From positions 1 through 64,000 of the forward strand of contig NZ_CAJPVI010000013.1 in assembly GCF_905397435.1 (NCBI RefSeq): DNA of 64,000 bases, in the 5' to 3' direction. Below, in pieces: positions 33,658 through 44,623 of the stretch. A program made the position numbers and the translations under genes. Every line of letters starts with the position of its first letter. Position 1 is the first letter of the stretch. This DNA comes from Cupriavidus numazuensis. Lineage in GTDB: Bacteria; Pseudomonadota; Gammaproteobacteria; Burkholderiales; Burkholderiaceae. The notes under the pieces are model-generated. The model saw nothing but the letters and a program-made list of their open reading frames with translations. It was not told the DNA's origin and did no database searches.

Positions 33658-33680
33658 TGTACAGAATAATGTACAGAATA
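33658..33680 (-). promoter_or_regulatory. Putative toxin-antitoxin operator: two direct repeats
   Basis: TGTACAGAATA occurs at 33658-33668 and again at 33670-33680, a 12-bp period, and each copy contains the palindrome TGTACA. The surrounding sequence is the most AT-rich in this region and must contain the antitoxin promoter. Repeats of this kind upstream of phd-type genes bind the antitoxin or the toxin-antitoxin complex. Confidence 0.65.
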
Positions 33681-33735
33681 CTCCATTTGATCCCATGCTG
33701 TGACAGTCGTGGCACCATTTTGGCCTGGAGCGGAT

Positions 33736-33776
33736 GGAGATGTCGGACTGCGCCGACAAGCGAACGGGACGTCTCC
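33736..33776. other. Long imperfect hairpin between the toxin-antitoxin module and the helicase gene
   Basis: GGAGATGTC (33736-33744) pairs with GACGTCTCC (33768-33776) with one mismatch, and inside it TGTCGG-ACTGCG-CCGACA forms a competing stem. No T run follows. Role unknown; it may end antisense transcripts or be a remnant REP-like element. Confidence 0.4.
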
Positions 33777-33860
33777 GACTGACGGCTGCGAAGTAGCCGA
33801 CTACGCTGCACCATACCGGGTGGCCGGCAAGCTTCCCACCACGTCGCGCGAGGTTGCTCC

Positions 33861-36557
33861 ATGAGCGCACGTCGCTCCACTACAGCCACGGCGGGCGCTT
33901 CCTTTGCACCAGCACCGCCGATGGCGCGCAAACTGCCCGATCTGTTTGCAGCCCGTCACTGGCAGCCGTTCGACTTCCAGCGCGCGGTATGGGATGCCAT
34001 TGGCCGAGGCCAAAGCGGCCTGCTGCACGCCACCACGGGCACCGGCAAGACCTATGCCGCATGGCTGGGCGCATTGCTGGCGTTTGCCAGTCCGCCATCC
34101 CGCCCCGGCGCGCCGTCTCCTGCGCTGACCGTGCTGTGGCTGACGCCGATGCGCGCGCTCGCGGCGGATACCACGCGAGCGCTGATTGCACCGCTTGCCG
34201 AACTCGGCCTCGACTGGACCGTCGGGCTTCGCACCGGCGATACCAGCAGCAGCGAGCGTGCTGCGCAGGCCCGCCGTCTGCCGACTGCCCTGGTCACCAC
34301 ACCTGAAAGCCTGTCGCTGCTCCTGACGCGTGCCGATGCGCGCGAGACGCTCGGAAGCGTTAGGCTGGTCGTGGTCGACGAGTGGCACGAACTGATCGGC
34401 AGCAAGCGCGGGGTGCAGGTGCAACTGGCGCTGGCACGGCTGCACCGTTGGCAGCCTGACCTGTGCGTCTGGGGCCTGTCAGCGACGCTTGGCAACCTCG
34501 AGCATGCGCGCGATGTGCTGCTGGCCGGTGTCTTGCCAGAACGACGTGTGCTGGTGCATGGCCATACGCCAAAGACACTGATCATCGACACGCTGCTGCC
34601 GGACGCCGCCAGCCGTTTTCCATGGGCGGGGCACCTTGGCCTGTCGATGCTCCCGCACGTGGTGCGCGAACTGGAAGCGAGCAGCACGACGCTGGTCTTT
34701 CTCAATACGCGATCCCAGGCGGAGCTGTGGTATCAGGCATTGCTCGATGCGCGGCCGGAGTGGGCGGGGCTGATTGCGTTGCATCACGGATCGTTGGACC
34801 GTGCCGTGCGCGAATGGGTCGAACAGAACCTCAAGAACGGCGCGCTGCGGGCCGTGGTGTGTACCTCGAGCCTGGATCTCGGTGTGGACTTCCTGCCCGT
34901 GGAACGCGTGCTGCAGATCGGATCGCCCAAGGGGGTGGCGCGACTCCTGCAGCGCGCCGGGCGATCGGGACACGCGCCGGGCCGGGCCTCGCGCGTGACC
35001 GTGGTGCCCACGCACAGCCTGGAGCTCGTGGAGTCTGTCGCCGCGCGCCAGGCCGCGCTGGCCGGGCGGATCGAGGCGCGCGATTCGCCGGACAAGCCGC
35101 TCGACGTGCTGGTGCAGCATCTGGTCACCGTGGCGCTCGGCGGCGGGTTCCGTGCAAGCGAGCTACTAACCGAAGTGCGTACCACATGGGCCTACCGCGC
35201 GCTGACCGATGATGAATGGCAATGGTGCCTGGCCTTCGTACGCGATGGCGGCGGCACGTTGTCGGCCTACCCCGACTATCGTCGTGCGATGCCTGACGAT
35301 GACGGCGTCTGGCGCGTACCGGACGCCCGGCTGGCGCGCCGGCACCGGATGAGCGTCGGCACGATTGTCAGCGACACGACGATGCAGGTGCGCTACTGGA
35401 CCAGGGCGGGCAGCGGTGGTGCGTCGCTGGGGACCGTCGAGGAAGGCTTTATTGCGCGTCTGGCGCCGGGCGACTGCTTCCTGTTCGGCGGCCGTCTGCT
35501 GGAACTGGTGCGCACGCAGGAGATGACCGCCTACGTGCGCCGTGCCACGGGCAAGCGGCCCGCCGTGCCGCGCTGGAACGGCGGCAAGATGCCGCTTTCC
35601 ACGGAACTTGCCGACGCCGTCGTCGCGACGCTCAACGCCGTGCAGGCGGGCCGGCTGGATCCGTCCACCACGCCGGAACTGCCGCTGATCCAGCCGCTCG
35701 TGGAGCTTCAGATGCGCTGGTCTGCGCTGCCCACCCCAAATACGCTGCTCGCGGAAACGCTGCATTCACGCGAAGGCTGGCATCTTTTCCTCTATCCGTT
35801 TGCAGGACGGTCGGTGCATCTCGGCCTGGGCAGCCTGTTGGCGTGGCGGCTGGGCCAGAAGGTGCCGGCTACGTTCTCGGTCGCGGTCAACGACTACGGG
35901 CTGGAATTGCTGGCGTCCGCACCCCTCGACTGGGGGCAGTGGCTGCCGCAGGTGCTGGCCGAAGAGCGCCATCGCGATCTGGCCGCCGACGTGATGGGCA
36001 GCCTGAACGCAGGCGAGCTGTCGCTGCGCCGCTTCCGCGAGATCGCGCGCGTGGCGGGACTGGTGTTCCAGGGCTATCCCGGCGCCGCCAAGAGCGCGCG
36101 ACAACTGCAAGCCTCGTCCAGCCTGTTCTATGAAGTCTTTCGCAAGTACGACCCCGGCAATCTCCTCCTGGGCCAGGCCGAACGCGAGGTGCTGATGCAG
36201 GAGCTGGATGCGCACCGCCTGGCCACCACGCTGGCGCGGCTGGCGTCAATGCGGCTCGACTTGCGCGTGCTGGAGCGGCCCTCGCCGCTGGCGTTTCCAC
36301 TGATCGTCGAGTTCCTGCGCGAAAAGCTCAGTACGGAAAAGCTTGCCGATCGCATCGCCCGCATGCTCGCCGACCTTGAGCGGGCGGCGGGGCCCGCACC
36401 GGACTATACGGGGCCGATGCATGACATGCAGGCCGGGGCCGATGCGGCCTGGGTGGCGGCGCAGGCGCGTTTCGGCATGTCCGATCATGCTGGCCCAGCA
36501 GGCCCGCGCAAGCCCCGACGGGCGCGCAAGCTTTCCCGGCCGCTGCCGCTGCTATGA
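33861..36557 (+). CDS. Ligase-associated DEXH-box DNA helicase (Lhr-Core type)
   Basis: An 898-aa ATP-dependent 3'-5' helicase of the Lhr family, in the subgroup found with bacterial ATP-dependent DNA ligases and the PdeM phosphoesterase, for a DNA-damage response. Motifs in order: Q-motif region [11 protein letters not shown], Walker [14 protein letters not shown] near residue 57, DEXH box VVVDEWHEL, motif [12 protein letters not shown], and [13 protein letters not shown] plus LQRAGRSGH for the second RecA domain. A winged-helix and the Lhr-specific C-terminal domain follow. The start is ATG 33861, and its stop overlaps the next ATG as ATGA. No ligase or exonuclease gene is adjacent. Confidence 0.92.
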   Translation: MSARRSTTATAGASFAPAPPMARKLPDLFAARHWQPFDFQRAVWDAIGRGQSGLLHATTGTGKTYAAWLGALLAFASPPSRPGAPSPALTVLWLTPMRALAADTTRALIAPLAELGLDWTVGLRTGDTSSSERAAQARRLPTALVTTPESLSLLLTRADARETLGSVRLVVVDEWHELIGSKRGVQVQLALARLHRWQPDLCVWGLSATLGNLEHARDVLLAGVLPERRVLVHGHTPKTLIIDTLLPDAASRFPWAGHLGLSMLPHVVRELEASSTTLVFLNTRSQAELWYQALLDARPEWAGLIALHHGSLDRAVREWVEQNLKNGALRAVVCTSSLDLGVDFLPVERVLQIGSPKGVARLLQRAGRSGHAPGRASRVTVVPTHSLELVESVAARQAALAGRIEARDSPDKPLDVLVQHLVTVALGGGFRASELLTEVRTTWAYRALTDDEWQWCLAFVRDGGGTLSAYPDYRRAMPDDDGVWRVPDARLARRHRMSVGTIVSDTTMQVRYWTRAGSGGASLGTVEEGFIARLAPGDCFLFGGRLLELVRTQEMTAYVRRATGKRPAVPRWNGGKMPLSTELADAVVATLNAVQAGRLDPSTTPELPLIQPLVELQMRWSALPTPNTLLAETLHSREGWHLFLYPFAGRSVHLGLGSLLAWRLGQKVPATFSVAVNDYGLELLASAPLDWGQWLPQVLAEERHRDLAADVMGSLNAGELSLRRFREIARVAGLVFQGYPGAAKSARQLQASSSLFYEVFRKYDPGNLLLGQAEREVLMQELDAHRLATTLARLASMRLDLRVLERPSPLAFPLIVEFLREKLSTEKLADRIARMLADLERAAGPAPDYTGPMHDMQAGADAAWVAAQARFGMSDHAGPAGPRKPRRARKLSRPLPLL

Positions 36558-37249
36558 CGCGGATCCGTGACATCAATCCGGTTGCGATGGGAGCCCATGT
36601 CGTGCACGTGGCCGGTGAAACGCTGTGGCTGCTGCCGGAGCATGCGGTGTGGTGGCCCGCCGGCGGCATGCTGTTCGTGGCGGATGTCCACATCGGCAAA
36701 GGCGCGGCATTCCGTGCGCTGGGACAGCCGGTGCCTCACGGGACCACCACAGACAACCTGACCCGTCTTCACGCGCTGGTGCTGCGCTATCCGGCGAGCG
36801 AGCTGGTCTTTCTCGGTGACTTTCTGCACGCCCGCGCCGCGCGTACTGCCGGGGTGCTGGTGGCGCTGCACGATTGGCGCCGGTCTCTGCCGGCGCGCTT
36901 GCGCTGCACGCTGGTACGTGGCAACCACGACGCGCATGCCGGCGATCCACCCCCGGAGCTGGGGATCACGGTCGTCACCGAACCGCTTGCGGCGGGGCCA
37001 TTCGCCTTGTGCCACATGCCTGGCGCCTCGTCTGAAGGGTTTGTGCTGGCGGGGCATCTGCATCCGGCCTGCGTGCTGCGTGGCACCGGCGGCGATGCCT
37101 TGCGGCTGCCGTGCTTCGTGTTCGGCGCACAATGCGCGATCCTGCCGGCGTTTGGCGCGTTCACAGGCCACACCACCATCCGGGCTCAACCGGGGGAGCA
37201 GTACTACGTAGTCGGTGACGGCCGCGTTTGGCCTGTACCGGCCAGGTAA
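36554..37249 (+). CDS. pdeM: Ligase-associated metallophosphoesterase PdeM
   Basis: A 231-aa calcineurin-like phosphoesterase that in homologous clusters works with the Lhr-type helicase in DNA repair. The metal motifs are complete: [10 protein letters not shown] (D-x-H), [10 protein letters not shown] (GD), [10 protein letters not shown] (GNHD) and LAGHLHP (GH-x-H). ATG 36554 overlaps the helicase stop by four bases, so translation is coupled. It is convergent with a small Cys-containing protein gene. Confidence 0.93.
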   Translation: MTRIRDINPVAMGAHVVHVAGETLWLLPEHAVWWPAGGMLFVADVHIGKGAAFRALGQPVPHGTTTDNLTRLHALVLRYPASELVFLGDFLHARAARTAGVLVALHDWRRSLPARLRCTLVRGNHDAHAGDPPPELGITVVTEPLAAGPFALCHMPGASSEGFVLAGHLHPACVLRGTGGDALRLPCFVFGAQCAILPAFGAFTGHTTIRAQPGEQYYVVGDGRVWPVPAR

Positions 37250-37264
37250 GGGCAGGGCCGCAGT

Positions 37265-37666
37265 TCAGGCGCCGCCCAGCAGGTCCTGCTCATCCAGCAG
37301 CGCATAAGCAATCTCGGGCGTCGTCTCCATCGCCCTGCGGATCGCGGCAGGGATCGCCTGCTTGGTCTTTCTGCACAGTCCCGGCTGGTCTTCCAGCTGG
37401 ATGTTGATCCCCCGCAGCGTGCGCACGCCATTCGCGCTCGGCGTCATGGTCAGGACGATGCCAAGTTGGGCCTGCAACCGGTCACCCACATGCCGCAGGT
37501 CCGCCAGGCTCGTCACGCTTTCCAGGCGCGCCACCAGGCGTTTTTCTTCCTCGCGGGTCAGGCGCAATACGCGGATGTCGGCGTTGGGATCGGCAAGCAA
37601 CTCTTCCCTGCGGCAGGTGCAGGCGCCGGGCGGGCACTCCGTGCGGATCGGGAAGGGCGCGTTCAT
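37265..37666 (-). CDS. Small conserved hypothetical protein with an N-terminal Cys cluster
   Basis: A 133-aa cytosolic protein. Residues 10-20 read ECPPGACTCRR, three close Cys that could bind metal, followed by REELLADPNADIRVLRLTREEEKRL and a mixed alpha/beta C-terminal part ending in EIAYALLDEQDLLGG. I do not recognise the family; the second half superficially recalls a regulatory or DNA-binding fold but no helix-turn-helix is clear. ATG 37666 is chosen because the 30 codons upstream look non-coding. It is convergent with pdeM, with only 15 bp between the stops. Confidence 0.7.
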   Translation of the reverse strand: MNAPFPIRTECPPGACTCRREELLADPNADIRVLRLTREEEKRLVARLESVTSLADLRHVGDRLQAQLGIVLTMTPSANGVRTLRGINIQLEDQPGLCRKTKQAIPAAIRRAMETTPEIAYALLDEQDLLGGA

Positions 37667-37867
37667 CGGGGCGGCGGCGTCTTGGGCGGCATGTAGGGCC
37701 CCGTGGCAAGGGGCGTTCGCCGGATATCTTAAATCACGACACGGGGCCGGGCGCAATGGGCCGACAGCAGGATATGCGGATTCGATTTATGCTGCCGCTG
37801 GCGGCGCAGCGCCGCCTCATCGCCAAGAACAGAGCTAACACCACACACGACCATGCCAGGAGACCAC

Positions 37868-38374
37868 ATGGCCCTCTCGATGTATGACGTATCCATCCCC
37901 GCGTTCATTCGCGCGCTGACCAACCTGTCCGCCATCCTGGAAAAAGGGGCGGCGCATGCGCAGGCGCAGGGCACGGATCCGGCCGACCTGATTCAGACGC
38001 GCCTGATTGCCGACATGGACACACTGGCGGCCCAGGTGCAGCGCGCCAGTGATGCGGCGAAGGGCTGTGCGGCACGGCTTGCCGGCATCGACAATCCGTC
38101 CATGGCCGATACCGAAGCGACCTTTCCCGAGTTGCAGGAGCGCATCACCAGGACGATCGACTTCCTGAAATCGATCCGTCCCGAGCAGCTTGATGGCAGC
38201 GAGACGCGGACGATTGAGCTGAAGCTGCGGCAGGGCGCCATCACCTTCGATGGCAAGAGCTATCTGTTGGGCTTTGCGCTGCCGAACTTCTATTTCCACA
38301 TCACCACTGCCTACGACATCCTGCGCCACAAGGGCGTGCAAATCGGCAAGATGGACTATCTCGGCACGCGTTGA
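37868..38374 (+). CDS. DUF1993-family protein
   Basis: A 168-aa helical protein of the DUF1993 family, distantly related to the DinB four-helix fold: MALSMYDVSIPAFIRALTNLSAILEKG at the start, LIADMDTLAAQVQRASDAAKGCAARLAG in the middle and GFALPNFYFHITTAYDILRHKGVQIGK at the end. The family has no proven function. AGGAGA stands five bases before ATG 37868. It is convergent with the MFS exporter gene. Confidence 0.85.
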   Translation: MALSMYDVSIPAFIRALTNLSAILEKGAAHAQAQGTDPADLIQTRLIADMDTLAAQVQRASDAAKGCAARLAGIDNPSMADTEATFPELQERITRTIDFLKSIRPEQLDGSETRTIELKLRQGAITFDGKSYLLGFALPNFYFHITTAYDILRHKGVQIGKMDYLGTR

Positions 38375-38401
38375 GCGTGCCGGTCCCGGTAGCGCCGGGG
38401 C

Positions 38402-39607
38402 TCAGTGCATCGCGGCGCCTGCAGGCAGGCTGCCGCGTGCATCGAAGCCGGCGGCGCGGTCCAGCCGGCCGCTCAGCTCAGTCAGGCCCAGTGCAACCAG
38501 CACGACGAGCGCGCCGATCCATGGCGTATGCATCAGCCCCAGGTGGGTCACGATCAGGCCACCGGCCCACGCCGCCCCGGCAATGCCAAGGTTGAAGGCC
38601 GCGATGTTCAGGCCGGATGCGACGTCGACAGCATGCGGCGTGTGGCGCTCCGCCTGCTTGACCACGTAGACCTGCAGGCCCGGCACATTGCCGAAGGCCA
38701 CGGCGCCCCAGGCGAGCACAGTCGCCACGACGAGCCACGGGTGCGGTGCCGTGAACGTCAGCACGAACAGCACCGCCGCCAGCAGCAGGAACACCAGGCG
38801 CAGCGCAGGGATCGGGCCATGGCGGTCCGCAAGACGGCCGCCCCAGATATTGCCCACGGCCACGGACACGCCGTACACGAGCATCACCAGCCCGACAGCG
38901 TTGGCGCTGAACCCCGAGACATCCTGCAGGATGGGCGCGAGGAACGTGAACGGGATGAACGAGCCGCCATAGCCGATCGCCGTCTTGGCGTAGACGAGCA
39001 GCAGCCTAGGCTCGGCGAGCACGCGCGCCTGCTGCACCAGCGAGGCGGGCGGCGTATGCCGGATCGAAGACGGCACGAACAACAGGCTGCCCACGAAGGC
39101 GATCGCGCCAAGTCCGGAGACGGCCAGGAACGTCTCGCGCCAGCCGAAATGCTGGCCGATGAACGTGCCCAGCGGGACACCCGTTACCAGTGCGACGGTC
39201 AGGCCGGTGAACATGATGGCGATCGCGCTGGCGGCCTTTTCCTTCGGCACGAGGCCAGTGGCGATGGTCGAGCCGATCGAGAAGAACACGCCGTGCGCCA
39301 GGCCCGTCAGGATTCGTGCGGCGACCAGCGACTCATAGCTCGGCGCTTTCCATGCGAGCAAATTGCCGAGCGTGAACAACGCCATCAGCGATAGCAACAG
39401 CGCCTTGCGCGGCAGGCGGCCGGTCAGCGCCGTGAGCACGGGTGCGCCAACAGCCACGCCGAGTGCATACAGGCTGACCAGCAGGCCCGCCGAGGGCAGG
39501 CTGATGTGCAGGTCCGCGGCGATGGTGGGAATCAGCCCGACGATCACGAATTCCGTCGTGCCGATGGCAAATGCGCTGATGGTCAGCGCTAACAGGGCAA
39601 TGGGCAT
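38402..39607 (-). CDS. MFS transporter, DHA1 (AraJ/YdhP-like) family
   Basis: A 401-aa inner-membrane exporter with about 12 hydrophobic segments. The DHA1-type features are the N-terminal LLALTISAFAIGTTEFVIVGLIP, motif A LTGRLPRKALLL between helices 2 and 3, and motif C-like VPLGTFIGQHFGWRETF in the helix 5 region. Relatives export sugars, arabinose or drugs; the substrate here is unknown. ATG 39607 gives the family start. The last 15 residues are polar. It is divergent from queE, separated by 414 bp. Confidence 0.9.
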   Translation of the reverse strand: MPIALLALTISAFAIGTTEFVIVGLIPTIAADLHISLPSAGLLVSLYALGVAVGAPVLTALTGRLPRKALLLSLMALFTLGNLLAWKAPSYESLVAARILTGLAHGVFFSIGSTIATGLVPKEKAASAIAIMFTGLTVALVTGVPLGTFIGQHFGWRETFLAVSGLGAIAFVGSLLFVPSSIRHTPPASLVQQARVLAEPRLLLVYAKTAIGYGGSFIPFTFLAPILQDVSGFSANAVGLVMLVYGVSVAVGNIWGGRLADRHGPIPALRLVFLLLAAVLFVLTFTAPHPWLVVATVLAWGAVAFGNVPGLQVYVVKQAERHTPHAVDVASGLNIAAFNLGIAGAAWAGGLIVTHLGLMHTPWIGALVVLVALGLTELSGRLDRAAGFDARGSLPAGAAMH

Positions 39608-40021
39608 GTCTGCCTCCGAGTAGTGGATGGCGGCAGTGTGCCCGCATTATCTTTGCGGATTAAGGTGGTGATCGACAGAAGATATTTGAACTGAATTCAA
39701 GAATGGATCCACTCGCCGGCATGCTCGAAGTTGCGTATCCTGGACTGCGGTGTGACGACATCTGCCTTCGCCCAACGTGCGCGTCAGTCGCCCTATCAGC
39801 GAAAACCCTGACTCGTCTGGTATACTTGTGCGATGTCTGGCCGCTGCCGGATACAGCCTGCGAGAGGCTACGCGGACCATCGCCCCGATCGACTGCCGGT
39901 GGCCGTTTTACCTCATGCCATCTCTGATCCGGAGTCCTGGCCTCGCTCTCCCGACCCATGAAAGACAGGCCGCTATCGGCCGATGAAACCATTGCGTTCC
40001 TGACCGGAGCGCGCGCAAAGC
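39608..40021 (+). promoter_or_regulatory. Non-coding region upstream of queE, with a predicted promoter
   Basis: This 414-bp gap holds an extended -10 element TGG-TATACT (hexamer 39821-39826), which would give a leader of about 190 nt for queE. GGCCG-CTAT-CGGCC (39968-39981) forms a hairpin near its end. A 42-codon frame from ATG 39833 lacks a ribosome site and is probably not a gene. Nothing resembling a preQ1 aptamer could be recognised. Confidence 0.45.
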
Positions 40022-40657
40022 ATGACTTACGCCGTCAAGGAAATCTTCTATACGCTGCAGGGCGAGGGCGCCAACGCTGGCCGTGCCGCGGTGTTCTGCC
40101 GTTTTGCCGGCTGCAACCTGTGGAGCGGGCGCGAAGAGGACCGGGCGACGGCGGTCTGCCAGTTCTGCGACACGGACTTCGTGGGCACCGACGGCACGCG
40201 CGGTGGCAAGTACCGTACCGCTGAGGAGCTGGCGGCGACGGTGGCTTCCGAATGGCCGCAGGGCGCCGGCGGCAAGCCGCTGGTGGTATGCACGGGTGGC
40301 GAGCCGCTGCTGCAGCTCGACGCGCCGCTGATCGATGCACTGCACGCACAGGGCTTCGAGATCGCGATCGAAACCAATGGCACCATCGAGGTGCCCCCGG
40401 GCATCGACTGGGTTTGCGTGAGCCCGAAGATGGGTTCCGAGCTGGTGGTCAAGAAAGGCGATGAACTGAAGGTGGTGATTCCGCAGATCGGCCAGGACTT
40501 TGCTGCATACGAGCAGCTGGATTTCCAGTATTTCCTGGTGCAGGCCATGGACGGCCCGCTGGCCCGCGAAAATACCGCCGCCGCCGTGGCGTTCTGTCAG
40601 CAGCATCCGCGCTGGCGGCTGTCGCTGCAGACCCACAAGCTGCTCGGGATCCGCTGA
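40022..40657 (+). CDS. queE: 7-carboxy-7-deazaguanine synthase
   Basis: Radical-SAM enzyme that contracts 6-carboxytetrahydropterin to CDG in queuosine and preQ0 synthesis. The 211-aa protein carries the unusual cluster motif CX14CX2C: the first Cys in FAGCNLWSG, then VCQFCDTDF, as in the Burkholderia-type QueE, instead of the usual CX3CX2C. The AdoMet-binding VVCTGGEPLLQLD and C-terminal SLQTHKLLGIR are present. The cofactor ligands are complete. It precedes queD by 96 bp, giving two successive steps of one pathway. Confidence 0.95.
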   Translation: MTYAVKEIFYTLQGEGANAGRAAVFCRFAGCNLWSGREEDRATAVCQFCDTDFVGTDGTRGGKYRTAEELAATVASEWPQGAGGKPLVVCTGGEPLLQLDAPLIDALHAQGFEIAIETNGTIEVPPGIDWVCVSPKMGSELVVKKGDELKVVIPQIGQDFAAYEQLDFQYFLVQAMDGPLARENTAAAVAFCQQHPRWRLSLQTHKLLGIR

Positions 40658-40753
40658 TTGCTGTCGCGCAGGTCGCACCTCGGCGACAATAGCCCCCGCG
40701 GACCCCGGCACGAAGCCCATCCAACGCAGGCCGCCTAGCAAGCGCCCGTACTC

Positions 40754-41772
<1,019 letters not shown>

Positions 41773-41797
41773 TCCGCCCAGACGATCACGAACGCGC

Positions 41798-42754
41798 ATG
41801 AGCACACCGAGCCCCAAGCCGCATACCGAAGTCCGCCTGATCGCATCGTCGGGTTACCCGCACGATGTCGCCATTGCGGCGCGAGGCTGTGCGTGGCTCA
41901 AGTCGCACGGGTATCACACGACCAATCCCGATGTGCTGGCGCGGCGCTACCTGCGCTTCGGCGGTACCGATGCGGAACGGCTGGCGGACCTGCACGCGAT
42001 CGGCACCGGCGCGCCGCATGAACTGACGCTGGCCGTGCGCGGCGGCTACGGCATTGCGCGACTGCTGGATCGGCTCGATTTCGCACAGATCGGCGAACAG
42101 GCGCGTGCGAGTGCCACGCCCATCGTCGGCCACAGCGACTTCACGGCGTTCCAGTTGGCCTATCTGGCCGCAACCGGCGGCGTAACGTTTGCCGGCCCGA
42201 TGCTCCTCGCCGACTTCGGCGCCGACCCGGTCGACCCGTTCATGTGGGAGCACTTCGAGGGTGTGCTGCGCGACCCGGCTTACACGGTGACGGTGCTGGC
42301 ACCGCAAGACGGCGGCCAGCCTTTCTCGGGCACGGTGACGGGCACGCTATGGGGCGGCAACCTGGCCATGCTGTGCAGCCTGCTTGGCACGCCGTTCATG
42401 CCGCAGGTGGAAGGCGGCATCCTGTTCCTCGAGGACATCAACGAGCCGCCGTACCGCGTGGAGCGCATGCTGCTGCAATTGCTCCAGGCCGGCGTGCTCG
42501 GCACGCAGCGCGCGATCATCCTTGGAGATTTCTCCAACTACCGCGTGACGGATTACGACAACGGCTACGACATGGACGCCGTGGTCGCCTATCTGCGCGA
42601 CCAGATGCAGGTGCCGGTGCTGACCGGCCTGCCGTTCGGCCACTGCGCGCGCAAGCTGACGCTGCCGGTCGGCGGCCAGGCGCAGCTCAGTGCACATGCG
42701 GAAGGCTTCACGCTGGCGATGTCGGGCTATCCGGTGCTTCCGCCGCTGGCCTGA
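41798..42754 (+). CDS. ldcA: Muramoyltetrapeptide (LD-) carboxypeptidase
   Basis: Peptidase family S66, cleaving the L,D bond of murein tetrapeptides during peptidoglycan recycling in the cytosol. The 318-aa protein contains the catalytic Ser in PIVGHSDFTAFQLA, Glu in GILFLEDINEPPYRVER and His in GLPFGHCARKLTLP. It starts with the typical RLIASSGYPHD. Length is normal. It is 25 bp behind tadA and ends 176 bp before the ABC-F gene. Confidence 0.95.
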   Translation: MSTPSPKPHTEVRLIASSGYPHDVAIAARGCAWLKSHGYHTTNPDVLARRYLRFGGTDAERLADLHAIGTGAPHELTLAVRGGYGIARLLDRLDFAQIGEQARASATPIVGHSDFTAFQLAYLAATGGVTFAGPMLLADFGADPVDPFMWEHFEGVLRDPAYTVTVLAPQDGGQPFSGTVTGTLWGGNLAMLCSLLGTPFMPQVEGGILFLEDINEPPYRVERMLLQLLQAGVLGTQRAIILGDFSNYRVTDYDNGYDMDAVVAYLRDQMQVPVLTGLPFGHCARKLTLPVGGQAQLSAHAEGFTLAMSGYPVLPPLA

Positions 42755-42930
42755 CAGCATGTCCCGCCGCGCCATCCGGTCGCCGGAAAGGCGTGCGGAT
42801 GGTAAAATAATCGGTTATTTCCCCCATTTCCTGCCGGGTTCTCCCATGAACCGGGGCGCATCGACGGCGCACCGTTCCGGCAAGCCAGGCGCACAGGCGC
42901 CATACCCCGTTTCCAGACAAGGTTCCAGAC

Positions 42931-44553
42931 GTGCTTTCTACCGCAAACATCACCATGCAGTTCGGCCCCAAGCCGTTGTTCGAGAATATCTCGGTCAAGT
43001 TCGGCGAGGGCAACCGCTACGGCCTGATCGGCGCGAACGGTTGCGGCAAGTCCACCTTCATGAAGATCCTGGGCGGCGATCTCGAGTCCTCCGCGGGCAA
43101 CGTCATGCTGGAGCCGGGCATCCGCCTGGGCAAGCTGCGCCAGGATCAGTTCGCGTATGAAGACATGCGCGTGCTGGACGTCGTCATGATGGGCCACACC
43201 GAGATGTGGGCCGCCGCGCAGGAGCGCGACGCGATCTACGCCAACCCGGAAGCGACCGACGAAGACTACATGAAGGCCGCCGAGCTGGAAGCCAAGTACG
43301 CCGAGTACGACGGCTACACGGCGGAAGCGCGCGCTGGCGAACTGCTGCTGGGCGTGGGCATTCCCACCAGCCAGCACCAGGGCCCGATGAGCGATGTCGC
43401 CCCCGGCTGGAAGCTGCGCGTGCTGCTGGCGCAGGCACTGTTCTCGAACCCGGACGTGCTGCTGCTCGACGAACCGACCAACAACCTGGACATCAACACG
43501 ATCCGCTGGCTGGAGACCGTGCTAAACGAGCGCAACTCCACCATGATCATCATTTCCCACGATCGCCACTTCCTGAACTCGGTCTGCACGCACATGGCCG
43601 ACATGGACTACGGCACGCTGAAGGTCTACCCGGGCAACTACGACGACTACATGGAAGCGTCGATGCAGGCCCGCGAGCGCCAGATGGCCGCCAACGCGCG
43701 CGCCAAGGAGCGCATCAGCGAACTGCAGGACTTCGTGCGCCGCTTCTCGGCCAACAAGTCGAAGGCGCGCCAGGCCACCTCGCGTGCGAAGCAGATCGAG
43801 AAGATCAAGGTCGAGGACATCAAGCCGTCGTCGCGCCAGAACCCGTTTATCCGCTTCGAGTTCGAGAAGAAGCTGCACAACCTCGCCGTGGAAGTCGAAG
43901 GCGTCACCAAGACCTACGAGCGCAAGATCATCAACAATCTGTCGATGGCGATCCAGGCCGGCGAGCGTGTGGCGATCATCGGCGAAAACGGCGCGGGCAA
44001 GACCACGCTGCTGCGCAGCCTGCTGAACGGCGCGGTGCAGACCGGCGTGCAGCGCGGTGTCGAGGTGGACCGTGGCGCGGTCAAGTGGGCGGAGAACGCC
44101 AACGTCGGCTACATGCCGCAGGATACCTACGAGGAATTCCCGGAAGACCGTGACGTGATGGACTGGATGAGCCAGTGGACGCAGGCCGGCGACGACGAAA
44201 CGTCGCTGCGCGGTACGCTGGGCCGCCTGCTGTTCTCGGCCGACGACATCAGGAAGAACGTCAAGGTGCTGTCCGGTGGCGAGAAGGGCCGCATGATCTG
44301 GGGCAAGCTGATGCTGGGCCGCCACAACGTGCTGGCGCTGGACGAGCCGACCAACCACATGGACATGGAGTCGATCGAGTCGATGCAGATCGCGCTGGAC
44401 AAGTTTACCGGCACGCTGATTTTCGTTTCGCACGACCGTGAGTTCGTGAGCGGCTTGGCCACGCGCGTGATCGAGGTGCGCACCGATGGCACGCTGACGG
44501 ATTACCTCGGCACGTATGACGAGTACCTGCAGTCGCAGGGTATCGACGGCTGA
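42931..44553 (+). CDS. ABC-F family ATPase (YbiT/EttA-like)
   Basis: A 540-aa soluble protein with two ABC domains and no membrane part, of the ABC-F class that acts on ribosomes (most similar in layout to YbiT). Walker A motifs are GANGCGKST and GENGAGKTT; the Walker B boxes are [11 protein letters not shown] and [11 protein letters not shown]. The signature motif LSGGEKGRM is clear only in the second domain; the first has VAPGWKLRV. The linker between them (about 250-320) is highly charged, like the P-site tRNA-interacting motif. The start is GTG 42931. Confidence 0.92.
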   Translation: MLSTANITMQFGPKPLFENISVKFGEGNRYGLIGANGCGKSTFMKILGGDLESSAGNVMLEPGIRLGKLRQDQFAYEDMRVLDVVMMGHTEMWAAAQERDAIYANPEATDEDYMKAAELEAKYAEYDGYTAEARAGELLLGVGIPTSQHQGPMSDVAPGWKLRVLLAQALFSNPDVLLLDEPTNNLDINTIRWLETVLNERNSTMIIISHDRHFLNSVCTHMADMDYGTLKVYPGNYDDYMEASMQARERQMAANARAKERISELQDFVRRFSANKSKARQATSRAKQIEKIKVEDIKPSSRQNPFIRFEFEKKLHNLAVEVEGVTKTYERKIINNLSMAIQAGERVAIIGENGAGKTTLLRSLLNGAVQTGVQRGVEVDRGAVKWAENANVGYMPQDTYEEFPEDRDVMDWMSQWTQAGDDETSLRGTLGRLLFSADDIRKNVKVLSGGEKGRMIWGKLMLGRHNVLALDEPTNHMDMESIESMQIALDKFTGTLIFVSHDREFVSGLATRVIEVRTDGTLTDYLGTYDEYLQSQGIDG

Positions 44554-44576
44554 TTGCCGAGAGTCGTGACAATGCA

Positions 44577-44607
44577 AAAGGCCGCCTTCGGGCGGCCTTT
44601 GTGTTTG
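44577..44607 (+). terminator. Bidirectional terminator with TTCG tetraloop
   Basis: AAAGGCCGCC (44577-44586), loop TTCG, GGCGGCCTTT (44591-44600), then GTGTTT. It lies between convergent genes and can serve both, since both sides are A/T flanked. Confidence 0.88.
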
Positions 44608-44623
44608 CTGCGTCGGCGTTGCC

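Noticed and set aside
39833-39961. A 42-codon frame in the queE leader
   Set aside because: No ribosome site, no recognisable similarity, and composition typical of chance frames at this GC.
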